NCBI GenBank assembly: GCA_964034945.1
Contig: OZ035962.1
Location: 18,896,530 to 18,960,529 of the forward strand
DNA from: Chrysopilus asiliformis
Taxonomy: Eukaryota > Arthropoda > Insecta > Diptera > Rhagionidae
DNA length: 64,000 bases
Direction: 5' to 3'
Under the pieces are notes generated by a model, which worked only from the letters and a program-made list of their open reading frames with translations, had not been told where the DNA came from and made no database searches. The translations under genes were made by a program, and so were the position numbers. Position 1 is the stretch's first letter. Every line of letters starts with the position of its first letter. Shown here piece after piece: positions 47,563 through 57,662 of the stretch.

Positions 47563-48010
47563 AAAAAAACTACAATTGCCAAGGGCCAATCGTCAAATAC
47601 TCTATTTGTGATGACAGACAAAATGTTTATTTAAAAAAAAAACCCATTTGTATGGGAGAGGGGGAAAGGCGTGGTCCGATTGGATTTTGATGTATGGTAC
47701 GGTTATGTAAAATCATATACTAAACACATTTCGTCTTTATAAATTTTTCGATACGATGCATAATTATCGAGAAAATAGGAAAAACAAGTATTCCATTTGT
47801 ATAGAAGACGGGGGAAGCAGTGGTCTGATTGGATTTTGATGTATGGATGAGTTGTGTAGAATCCTCTTCTAAACACATTTTATCTTTATAAATTTTTCAA
47901 TATGACCCACCGTTTTCGAGAACATTGCAAAAAACTGTTTCGTTTGTATGAGGGATGGGAGACGGAATAGTCCGATTTTGCCCGTTCAAGAACCTAGACT
48001 CCAAGATATG
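47563..48010 (+). mobile_element. Family 2 repeat, truncated before hallmark
   Basis: Starts AACATAAAAAAAACTACAATTG and AAATACTCTATTTGTGATGAC. Three modules with TTTGTATGG and GATTGGATTTTGATGTATGG follow. Truncated at AAGAACCTAGACTCC. Confidence 0.75.
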
Positions 48011-48015
48011 TTTAA

Positions 48016-48274
48016 CACGTTGGCTACCAGCCAAAAAAACGCTTACTCCGCTAGTATACACTGGGAAAAAACGCAAAAATCATTTCTGTACTTTGTGAGT
48101 CACCAGTGAACACAAGATCAATACAGACAAAAACGAGCGAATCGAATAAAATATAACGGACAAAAAAAACCCCTTTGTACCGCACGAGCGACTGCACTCA
48201 ACCATGGAACTTGAGAAACTGACGGTAATGACAATAGTGTGTGTACACCGGTAACTCACATGGTAGCCAACGTG
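48016..48274. mobile_element. piggyBac-like MITE
   Basis: TTAA at 48012-48015, then CACGTTGGCTACCAGCC. The right end GGTAGCCAACGTG is followed by TTGG, a decayed TTAA. 259 bp. Same end style as the element at 5718. Confidence 0.6.
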
Positions 48275-48284
48275 TTGGCGAAAA

Positions 48285-48677
48285 TCAATGTTTTACAACA
48301 GCAATCCCCTATCCACCTCCCGTTTACCCCCTTAGGTGTGGAACTTTGAAAAATCTCGCCTTATAGCCGTATCACACTAACGATTACTTTTGCGATCGAG
48401 GCTACAATTGGCCTTTTCGACCAATGAGAGCACAGCTGGCTACGATTGCGGCTACGATTTCCAGTTTTGACTTGAGTCTAACTGGTCGAAAATGCCAATC
48501 GTAGCCTCGATCGCAAAAGTAATCGTTAGTGTGATACGGCTATTAGTGAGCGTCTACGTGATGGGTCTATGTGACATACTGGCAAAATTTCAGGTTTCTA
48601 GCTCCAGAAGTTTGGGCTGGGCGCGTTGATGAGTCACTCAGTCAGTCGAGAGAAATGATTTTATTATATATAATAGA
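48285..48677 (-). mobile_element. Family 3 repeat with nested MITE
   Basis: Contains the family-3 body (CCCCCTTAGGTGTGGAACTTT, then CGCCTTA[insertion]TTAGTGAGCGTCTACGTG), TTTCAGGTTTCTAGCTCCAG and GGTTTGGGCTGGGCG-type sequence. A remnant CAGTCAGTC tract follows, then the TC end (minus strand TCTATTATATATAATAAAATC after A). Confidence 0.65.
48364..48542. mobile_element. PIF/Harbinger-like MITE, TTA duplication, nested in family 3
   Basis: TTA at 48361-48363 and 48543-48545. Ends TAGCCGTATCACACTAACGA and its inverse run about 49 bp with one mismatch. The same host repeat at 17260 and 8810 reads CTTAGTGxG uninterrupted. 179 bp. Confidence 0.85.
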
Positions 48678-51060
48678 TTGTTTGATTTTTTATTACTTTA
48701 GTTATGATAATATTCAATGATTAAATAAAATCTATAATTAAACTGGTTAATGACCTTACACCATCGCATTAAGTTTCCTTCCCCTAATTGGTCATCAATT
48801 AAGCTCTTTCACCATGAAATTTTGTAGGGAATTTTTTTTTATCATTTTCGTAGCCAAATAATATTTTTCTCGTTTCAGATATTTTCAACGCCGAAGACAC
48901 AGAACATGTCGTGAATTCTGTTCCACTCTTTGGAAAAATGTAATTAATCATTCGGCTTAATATTTCTAGATCATTTATTCATATTATTAGGAAAAAGGAA
49001 AAAACATGAATGAAATTTTCAGTTGGGAGAATTATCATCGGTCGCGCACTTGCCGCAATAAGAAAAAATGAGCTGGAAAGGGTGTGACTTGAAAACCGCA
49101 CCCTTACAAGGTACCAATGTTACATGAATGAACTACGCGAGGTCGGGAAAATGTGTCCCTTATACTTGTTGAGTAATTGTTCCTAATTAGCAGAGGAAAA
49201 GGCATGCAGGAAAATTCTACCAGACTCTTGAGTTTATAGGCAAATCGGTTCGTAATTAACGATCTGGAAAAGAGTACAGAATTTTCTTACGTTCCTTTAG
49301 TCGCAACGATTTTCTCTCGTGTTTTTTTTTTATTAATTTTCTTCGCCGACACTTGGCATCTTTTTATATGTATATAAAAAAGAAGTCAACCAATGCGGGA
49401 CGAAGCCAATAATTAAGTCATTATAACGCTTAGCTTTACTTCAAGCATACTTGGGCTATGTGTGTGGCGTGGCGACTGGGACGCATCCGACCAGAAATTA
49501 AGGAATTTGGCCAATCAAGAAATTTTTTGAGACAGAAAATGCCAATAGAATGTTATGCCAAGCATGAAAGGAAAATTGTTAATCGGAGGATCCAGAAATG
49601 TTCATAGAATATTTTACAAAAAAACTTTCATTGGAAATGCTTTAAAATTATACTGAAGTCAAGTGAAAAGTGGTAACAACAAATCAAATCATCCAACACA
49701 TTATGGTAAATTTCTCTCCTTTTAAAAATATGATTTTTATGCGAAAAGCAATACATCACAGTAAATTTCGGGTACAGCAACAGGAAGAAAGAAATGTATT
49801 CAAGTGAAAAATAGAAAAGATGAAGCAGAAAATATTTTCATTTCTGTGTGAGTTTAGGTGTGAAATCACCGAAAATTTATAATTGGCCAAGTGTATATAT
49901 TTTTGGATGTTTCTGTTACTATACTATGCGACATTATTACAGCATACTTTTTTTCATAAGGAATTTGTGTAACGTCTGTCGTAGCCAAAAGACTGGAACT
50001 CATTTTTGAGAAATTCTTTTTTTTTTCTATGGCATTTGATCAAGTTGAAATGTTGGAACGAATATGGCAGAAGTAAGCAAGAATTAGGTTAAAGTGAATT
50101 TCAAATGGATTCCAACGTTAAACTAAATCAAAATGTAAGAAACGACAGAATAAAATAAATGGCGAAAAGTCCTCTTTTATAAAATAAACAAGATTTTTTT
50201 TTTTGTGTTTTTTTTTTTTTTTTGAAATATTAATTTTGACACTTAATGACTTCATTTAAGTGACAGTTGAGATCTTTGACTTGAACACTAAGTTTGGTGT
50301 CTTAACAAAGTTGAAAAAAGGCAATTAAAGAAATTATTGTAGGATGGAAAAGTGTGTCAAAGTTTATTTCTATTTTTATTTCAATTTTTCTTCCAACTTT
50401 AGTTTTTCGCTCGATTTTATTCGGAGAAGTAATTTTATAAATTCAAAGCAAAAACATTTATATCTAATCTGACTTTGATGACAAATTTAAGGGTAATTTC
50501 AAGTTACTAATAATAGTTGCGTTTTTTTAATGTTCTAGAACACTAAACAATAAAAAAAACTATCCAGAATAAGTGGGAAGTTTCATCGAGTTCAATCGCA
50601 ACTAACTTCACGCTGGTTACATCAGTAGGCAGTTACTGTTATATTTTCTTGCTATACTCACGATTTGCTACCACCCATGTTTAAAATTATTTAGCTGTCT
50701 AACAGAACTAACTAACCACTCGATTAAAAATAAAATGTCAGAATTATTACGTTGAAGTTAGCAGCATTTCATTACCGTACGTTATCGTATAAAATTTTCC
50801 TTTGTTTCAAACGCTGTCCGAGACGAAAAGGTGGTGCAGGATTTTGTATGGAAAGCTTGTTCTGAACTGCTTCAGAACAAAAAAAAACGCAACTAATAAT
50901 ATAACAAAACGCTAGATGTGTGGATTTTTTTACATCCAAAAAATTCTTCCTAACAGACTGTGGCAAAAAACGCGCTATCAGCTTGTTTCTAGTTCGGAAA
51001 CTAGTTGACCTTCGTCAGAGCCGGCTTTTTGTATCCATGACGGTATTAACATTAAGCAGT
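48678..51060. other. Intronic DNA without recognised content
   Basis: 2.4 kb of AT-rich intron. No repeat family or exon recognised. Confidence 0.45.
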
Positions 51061-51398
51061 ACAGGGATGTTTTAAAAAAAATATCTGATGTGAATAGCAC
51101 ATGACTTTCTTATGCAAAATCTACGATTTTGTGCAATTTACGAGTAACCTATAACCCTTTTTTAATTAAAAAATTAATAAAAAGATTAATTTTAATTATT
51201 ACAAAATTTAATTTTAAAAAATCTGAAATATCTTAATAACGGTAAAAGATATCGATTTACGATACAAGGCAAAAATGTAGAGAATTATAATGTCTTTAGT
51301 TCTTCCTCCAACTATTTTTACGGGGAGCCGTTAGTTTGCAAGCAATTCTCTAAAATCGATTTTTTTAATGGAAATAAAGGTGAAAGATAGCGGATAAC

Positions 51399-52036
51399 CA
51401 GAGATGGGAAACATTATCGTAACGTAGCGATTTTCTTCAAAATTACGTTAAACCGTTTTATAAATTCGTTTTTTTCGTTATTTATTTCGATCTGTCATCT
51501 TTTATTTTGCATTGTTTTTTTGAAAAAAAAATAAAAAAATATTTTGATTTCCGCATGTTTAACCTTTTGTCCGTCCGTCCGTCCGTCCGTCCGTCCGTCC
51601 GTCCGTCCGTCTGTCTGTCTGTCCGTGAACACCATAACTTTCGAAAGGATTGAGCTAGAGACTTGAAGTTACGTTTCTCGTAAATGGCAAGGCTAAGTTC
51701 TGGAATCGACAAAATTGGACCATTTCTTCTCCTCTCTTCCCCTATAAATGGATTACCTGGAAAACTGTCCTTGGCATCGAAAAATTTATAAAGATAAAAT
51801 GTGTCTAGAATATGATTTGACATAAATTATCTATACATCAAAATCCAATCGGACCAGTCATTATTATTAAAGTGCATTTTTTTTTAGTTTTCAGTTTCAA
51901 TGTGTAACGAAATAAGAACGTTAACGTAACGAAATGAAATTTTTTATCGTTGCAAAACGAAATAACGTAACGAAAAAAAATATGAATTTCGTTACATAAC
52001 GAAACGTTACTACTTTTTTTTCGTTTGCCATCCCTG
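51399..52036. mobile_element. hAT-type non-autonomous element with nested family 2
   Basis: The flanks CGGATAAC (51391-51398) and CGGATAAT (52037-52044) agree at 7 of 8 bases. Ends CAGAGATGGGAAAC and GTTTGCCATCCCTG are inverted and of hAT type. Subterminal AACGTAACG repeats occur on both sides. The interior 51540-51870 is a minus-strand family-2 fragment with a GTCC run. Confidence 0.75.
51540..51870 (-). mobile_element. Family 2 fragment nested in hAT element
   Basis: A GTCC tract at 51569-51625, then ACTTTCGAAAGGATTGAGCT, AGAGACTTGAAGTT and CATCAAAATCCAATCGGACC, all minus-strand family-2 sequence. Confidence 0.75.
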
Positions 52037-52593
52037 CGGATAATAGAGAAATACAAAATTATGGCAAGTATTATACTCTTCAAATCATCTCATACATTAA
52101 GCCACCAAAATCCCGTTATTTTTCGAGATAACCGCAAAACACTGTTTTTTTTAAATAACGGTATATCTCGATAATGGCTTGAGATATGCAGTTCTAGTAA
52201 AAAGCAAAAATGTAGAAAATTTTATTTTCTCTAACTTTTGTTATGCAGAAGACTACTGAAAAACGCGTAGTTTCGGAGTAAATGACAAAAAACGAACCCG
52301 AGATTATAAAAAAGCCTCCATTTTGGTTACTTGCGGTTAAAGGATTTCCACAATAAGTTGATAGGATCGTCCCATTCCAGGACCAAACATGCCTGTAAAA
52401 TTTTATGTTGTTTCTTATAGTTTCACCCAGAGCTCAGGGGAGCTTTAATGCCGAAGCACAGCTAAGCATGGTAACGGTTCTAGCTCAATTAGTTTTGGAG
52501 AAATCCTGTACACCGTAAAACGATATCTTTTACCATTATCGAGATATTTCAGATTTTGTAAAATAAAAATTCATATTTTTATGTAAACTACTA

Positions 52594-52693
52594 CAGTAAA
52601 ATCCCGATAATTCGTATTTCAAGGGACCGACGTAAAAATACGAAGTATCGGGATATACGAATTATCGGGGTACGAATTATCGGGATTCTACTG
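52594..52693. mobile_element. pogo-like MITE, TA duplication
   Basis: TA at 52592-52593 and 52694-52695. Ends CAGTAAAATCCCGATAATTC and GAATTATCGGGATTCTACTG. The interior repeats TACGAATTATCGGG in both orientations. 100 bp. Confidence 0.85.
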
Positions 52694-52711
52694 TATTTTA
52701 TTCGTCAGGTA

Positions 52712-52984
52712 CACTCAGAAAAATGGAGGCTAACTCGACGACCTACATACGGCGTAATTGGCCTCGGGCAGGCGCGCGTTCGCCTGCATGTGGGCAAGTA
52801 AAACTGAGTTGACCTGTGGTCGGAGAAATTCTGAAATTAAGCCACCAGCAGGTGAAGTAGGGCATTGGGAGCTGCACGAGTTGACCTTAGATAGGTTAAC
52901 TCTGACCGCTAGCTGACTTACAGACACCTCTGTAAGGTCAGAGTTAACCTGACAAAAAGTTGACCTGGACATTTTTCTGAGTGT
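52712..52984. mobile_element. MITE with perfect ACACTCAGAAAAATG ends
   Basis: ACACTCAGAAAAAT and ATTTTTCTGAGTGT are exact inverse copies. The interior is less AT-rich and built of AGTTGACCT, GGTTAACTCTGACC and GTCAGAGTTAACC motifs in both orientations. It sits in a minus-strand family-5 fragment (52560-52700 and 52985-53050). Confidence 0.65.
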
Positions 52985-53054
52985 AAATTGTGCAGAAACG
53001 TCGATTTTGTATAAGAAATTCATGTGCTGTTCACATCAGTTTTTTTTTTTTCTT

Positions 53055-54545
53055 GAGAATTTTTATTACCATTTTGTTTCACAAATTCTTATTTTGAAGA
53101 AGTCTCAACCGTTTAAAATAATCTCTGAGGGCAAAGTTATGAACACAAGTTTTCATATATTGCATTAGTAATTTCAATCTAAAAGATTTACAGTTTATCG
53201 AATAGATATCCACTCTTTTTTGGATTGATAAAAATTAATTAATAGAGATATCCAGAGCATTAAACACGCCATTATGGGACTTATTTGTAATTAAATTTCT
53301 TAACGAATGATTAATAAATGTTTTTATTATACTTAGACATGAAGCGAACATCATTGGAATAAGCTGAAAACATGATTTGTTTTGGTAAAAAAAAATGCTT
53401 CTATTCTTGTATTCCTTCATTAAACTCCAGCATAACCGTCACAGAGTCGACAAAATGCATACGGACAGAGCCAAATGCCAACATATCTATCCAGTAGCCA
53501 TGTAAATAAATTTCTTGTTATGACGGTACGAAAATATAAGAAAATTGGAGCAAACGTTGACATTTGACACGAATATTTATGTATATGAGATGAATTGCAG
53601 ACAAACATATGTACAAAGCTCCATAAAAGAAAATATTTCCGGAAATGCCAGCATTTCTATATTTATTCAGAGGTTCGTTTTTCTCATGATTTTGAATTTG
53701 TTTTGTCCCTTAAGAGCTATTCCAAAAAAAAAATGTTATTTAATTTAAAGACCAGATGAAGTTTATTTTTAGTAGGATGTGATGAATTTTCTAGACAATT
53801 TAAATACTACTACCTTTATGGAAAAAGAGTAACATTTGAAAATCCTGAATAACATATTATGATGGCTCTTTTATGCGACCAATTTGCGATGTTAACAATT
53901 CTACATCAGAAATGATTCTTCATACGACTAACTTAGTCTTATTATTTCTAGTGGGTACCTGTTTCTACAGAATCCATGGAAATCTTTTCATAAGAGCCAT
54001 AGTCAAAGTTTTCTAGACAAACATCCTACAGCACTTACCACAAACAAATGCTGGAAAAATTGTTTTTTTCTTTGTTTTCTCTTTATACCCTTATCTAAAT
54101 TTTACACACATCTTTTAGCATTTGAAACTAGTTTAAATACAGGCAATTCGGGAAAACCAGTGACTACAGAGAAAAGTCTTTGCCTATTCAGCCAACGACT
54201 TGTAAATATATAGAATCAGACAGAAGGAAAATTAAAACTTACGAGTATCTTGTATCTAACTTATATGTTGTGTATATTGCAAAACAAACAAATGGATGAA
54301 AAACAGCCAACGGGAAACTTGTTATTGTAGTAATAAAAAGTGTGTCCTATATTTTTGATATTATTATTAGATTATGTAGCATATATGGACGCTATATGTA
54401 AGTGGAAAAGATTTCAAATCTCGTTTTCACATTAACTGAATGGCCATCAAGATAAAACTCAATGTAGGTGTCTCTAAGCGATTTATTTTTTTCTATAATT
54501 TATTTAAATAGATATACACTTAACGCAAATTGATGTAAACAAAAA
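53055..54545. other. Intronic DNA without recognised content
   Basis: AT-rich. No repeat family or exon recognised. Confidence 0.45.
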
Positions 54546-54549
54546 TAAT

Positions 54550-55450
54550 TTCTTCGTTCAAAACACATAAAAATATCTGATGTGAACAGCATATGACTTT
54601 CTTATACAAAATCTACGTTTTTGCGTAACGTTTTAGTACACTAAGAACCGACGAATAAAATTTTTGTTTATATAAAAGTGTTTTTTTTTTACAAAATCTA
54701 AAATATCTCCATAACAGTAAAATATATTAATTTATGGTAAAAGGCAAAAATGTAGAGAATTTTAATATCTTCAATTCTATCTTCAACTGTTTTTTTTTTT
54801 TTTTTTCGAAAAACCGTTAGTTTGCAAGTAATTCGCAAAAATCTATTTTTTTAAATTTTTGTAAAAATATTTCAATAACGGTAAAAGATAACGGATAATA
54901 GTAAAAGATATAACTACGGCAAACATTCTCTTCAATTCATCTCATATATAGAACCACCATAAACCCGTTATTTTTCGAGATAATTGCAGAAAAACTGATA
55001 TTTTTTTAAATAACGGTATATCTCGATAACGGTTTCAGATATAAAGTTCAGGTGAAAGACAAAAATGTGGGAAATTTTGTTGTCTTCTACTCTTGTCACA
55101 CATAAGACTACTGAAAAACGCGTAGTTTCGAAGTAAACAGCAAGAAACGAAATTGCGATTTTTAAAAAGCCGCCATTTTGGTTAACGAATTTCCAACAAA
55201 AATTAATAGGACCGTCTCCGAGAACTAAACATGCCAGTAAAATTTTATGGTTCTCGCTTAGTATTAGTTTTGGAGAAATCTTGTATACTGACAGAATGAC
55301 TGACAGAATCTGACTGACAGACTGACAGACTGACTGACAAACAGACTGACAAACAAACAGACAACCAGACTGACAAACAGACTGACTGACAGACTGACTG
55401 ACAGACTAACTGACAGACTGATAAACAGACTGACAGACAGACAGAAAGAT
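54550..55450 (+). mobile_element. Repeat family 5, most complete copy
   Basis: Contiguous modules: GATGTGAACAGCATATGACTT, CCATAACAGTAAAATATATT, AAAACCGTTAGTTTGCAAG, ATTTTTCGAGATAATTGC, CGGTTTCAGATATAAAG and CGCGTAGTTTCGAAG. Then comes a Tyr-free, ACTGACAGACTGACAG tract at 55285-55445. No ORF of substance. Confidence 0.7.
55285..55445. repeat. GACAGACT microsatellite
   Basis: TGACAGACTGACAAAC units. The Leu/Ser/Val ORFs on the minus strand are artefacts. Confidence 0.9.
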
Positions 55451-55795
55451 ATTTTTGTAACAGAAAAACATTTTTGTAATAATGCTCCAATCGACTCAGG
55501 AGTGCTCGGGAAATGTTTTTTAGGCAAAATTAAGAGCTCGAAATTTTTCATGAATACAATACTTTACTATACTACGTATAAGAAAGTAAAAATACATAAT
55601 ATAGGTTGTTCTCAGATCCGAAGCCGTCATGTTTGTTTAGTAAATTTTTGTTTTTTTTTCATATACTTGAGTCATATTTTGGACAAACAGTTTTAATTAT
55701 GTGCAGATGAATTTTATAACCAAAATAATTTTGAAAATTGTTTTGTCTCGCTTATTTATGTTGTGTTAAGAAATATAAATATTCCACATAAATAG

Positions 55796-55975
55796 CAGTT
55801 GTGATCAACACAAAACTTTCCTCTGCAATATTTAGTTTCGGAAAAAAATCTGTGAAAAATATTATTTTTTCAAATATCACAAGAACCGTTAAAGATACAT
55901 AAAAACCGATTAAACAGAAGTTGTAAAAAATTTTATTTCCTTTAAATGTGGAAATTTGACACATCTTTTTAAAAC
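55796..55975 (+). repeat. Repeat family 9, copy 2
   Basis: GTTGTGATCAACACAAAACT through AACCGTTAAAGATACATAAA. It gives the unoccupied form of the site disrupted at 21972-22204. Confidence 0.6.
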
Positions 55976-56164
55976 ACTTCCAAAACATTTAATTTAGGCA
56001 CCTCTCAATGTTATGAGTTGTTTTGACATTGCTAAATATTCATTTTAACCCCGTTTTACGTCAATTTTGAATTAACTCTGAAAAGGAATCAAAAATTCAA
56101 TCGAACTCCTTTTAGGAGTTATTTCCATTGTAAAGGGTGTTGACGTTTAGAACAGGCTTACCAA

Positions 56165-56240
56165 TTGGCGTTCATACCCGATTGGGAAGACGAATGGTTT
56201 ACAAATCCAGAGGTCCCATGTTCCAGTCCCGGTAGATACG
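56165..56240 (+). other. tRNA-like segment, possible SINE head
   Basis: TGGGAAGACGAATGG could serve as an A box and ATGTTCCAGTCCCGG as a degenerate B box, 33 bp apart. No stem structure of a working tRNA is evident. Confidence 0.3.
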
Positions 56241-56524
56241 CGTAAGAAAAGTTCTTACAGAATTTTAGGTGAAATTTATGTTTTTTTTTGTGACTCTAAT
56301 AATTTTGTTAAAAACCGACCATTTTTTTGTACGGAAAAATAATTTTAAACCAATTTTCGTGCAACTGATTTGTTCGAAACACTTCTTTTTAGGCACTCTA
56401 AACCAAATACAATATTATATTGTGCCATTTATGGCCTCTTAATGGATTATATGGCACTTCACGTCTTTTGTTTGTATTATAGTGTATTTGTTGCGTCTAA
56501 GACCTAACCTACCCAATTTGAACA

Positions 56525-56640
56525 AAACGGTTTTTCGGTGTTTTAATAACCGGTTTTTTGGACCCGGTTAAATCGAAGTCTTAAAAACCGGTTTAACCGA
56601 AAACCGTTTTTTTTTTTTTTCAAAAATTTGACATCCCTAA
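56525..56640. mobile_element. Possible hAT MITE remnant
   Basis: AACGGTTTTTCGGTGTTTT and CGAAAACCGTTTTTTTTTT are inverted. Repeated ACCGGTTT motifs and the right end TTTGACATCCCTAA are of hAT style. The left end is missing. Confidence 0.35.
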
Positions 56641-56881
56641 TTTGGACTCCCTCAAGCTCGCTTTCGGTGCGGGATCGACTCCGGTTTTTCGACATTATAT
56701 GTTTGAAATTTTTGGTTCAAACAAGTAAAAAAATATTATATATACTTAAAAACATAAATAAAACAGTGTCAACGTTTAAAAAAAATGTCATTCAATTCAT
56801 CCTCATCAAAAAAAAATCTCGAAAAACGCTCGATTTTCAGCCTCCTAAAGAGGTTTCCCTCCTTAAGGAGTTTTAAATGTC

Positions 56882-57230
56882 ACCATCATCATCCTCGGCG
56901 CTACAGCTCTCGAAGAGCCTAGGCCTTCACAATTGAGGTTTCATAACAGTTTCGTCCCTGCTTCGCACCTACAGTTTTACAAGGATCGTGAACCATGGAT
57001 GAATTACAACATTTGTAAGGTTTTTACGTTGCAACCCAGCAACAGCAGAGGCCGTGATAGCAATCTAGACCGATGATGCCGTTAGCACCAAGCGGTAGCT
57101 GTCACTGCTCATTTCGTAAAGCAAGTTGAGTGGACTTGTATCACAGCGTGCCACAGTCGGGAATTGAACCACCGACCTCCGAAATACGGGCCAAGAAGTA
57201 CTTTACCACTCGGACTACGCTGTACCTGTG
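56882..57230 (-). mobile_element. tRNA-derived SINE with 9-bp target duplication
   Basis: TTAAATGTC at 56873-56881 and 57231-57239. Reading the minus strand, the 5' part holds an A box, TAGTCCGAGTGG (57206-57217), and a B box, GGTTCAATTCC (57160-57170), spaced as in tRNAs. The body is about 250 bp. The 3' tail is GAAGGCCTAGGCTC, then TGTAGCGCCGAGGATGATG, resembling the LINE tail at 40885. 349 bp. Confidence 0.85.
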
Positions 57231-57518
57231 TTAAATGTCGCTCATCGGTATCAAAATTTTGAAATTTGTATCCAAAGAATTTATAGATTTTTTTTCGGTG
57301 TTTCTAAAACGTATACTAAATCGGAAACGATGGTTCCACATTCCACGTTCCACGTTCCACATTCTAGAGTAATAAGAAATAATTCGCAAATAAAATTGCA
57401 AGTTCTCTACACTAAAATAATCAACGTGATCTCGTAAAAATAATTTTTTTTTCAATTTTGTTTCCCCAAAAATGTCTGTTTCATTAACTGCTTTGTAATA
57501 AAATAATCAATAACTTAC

Positions 57519-57662
57519 ATTCTTTGTTTTTATCCATGGCTGGCTGCAATGGACTGGAATCTACGATCGCTTTCGGTGGTGACTGTCTGGTGTCGTAGCA
57601 GTTGATTCCATCCCCTAATATTGATGATCCTGAATTGGCCGACGGATTACCAATTCGTTCAC
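57519..57662 (-). CDS. Mrtf: Mrtf internal coding exon (linker N-terminal to RPEL1)
   Basis: A 144-nt exon with 47 full codons (residues 111-157 of the assembled fragment). It is bounded by a TTATTAG acceptor (57663 onward) and a GTAAGT donor (57513-57518). The product starts ERIGNPSANSGSS after a Gly codon split across the junction and ends AMDKNKE. The terminal T joins CC of the next exon to give Ser immediately before RPEL1. The sequence is Ser/Gly/Pro-rich with no recognisable domain, as expected for the segment before the RPEL region. The acceptor has a weak pyrimidine tract, so a slightly different upstream boundary is possible. Phase agreement with both neighbours supports the call. 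Confidence 0.85.

Larger units (their letters stand above)
51065..52560 (+). mobile_element. Repeat family 5 copy, split by a hAT element
   Basis: 51065-51398 and 52037-52560 together match the contiguous copy at 54550-55260: GTGAATAGCACATGACTTTC, AAATATCTTAATAACGGTAA, CGGTATATCTCGATAATGG and CTACTGAAAAACGCGTAGTTTC. Near 52440 it carries CTTTAATGCCGAAGCACAGC, the empty site for the piggyBac-like element at 5718. Confidence 0.7.
37646..57518 (-). other. Mrtf: Mrtf intron, 19.9 kb
   Basis: Large intron upstream of the RPEL1 exon. Its recognisable content is listed separately: family 1, 2, 3, 4 and 5 repeats, LINE remnant, mariner remnant, and PIF/Harbinger-like, MULE-like, hAT, pogo-like and piggyBac-like elements, plus a SINE. 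Stretches where I see no gene or repeat are 37646-38570, 41065-43455, 43800-44585, 46804-47560, 48678-51060 and 53055-54545. No alternative Mrtf exon was recognised, but short alternative first exons cannot be excluded by eye. Confidence 0.8.

Noticed and set aside
57150..57226. Functional tRNA gene
   Set aside because: Boxes A and B are present, but the T stem does not fold correctly and the segment is the head of a 349-bp SINE flanked by a target duplication.
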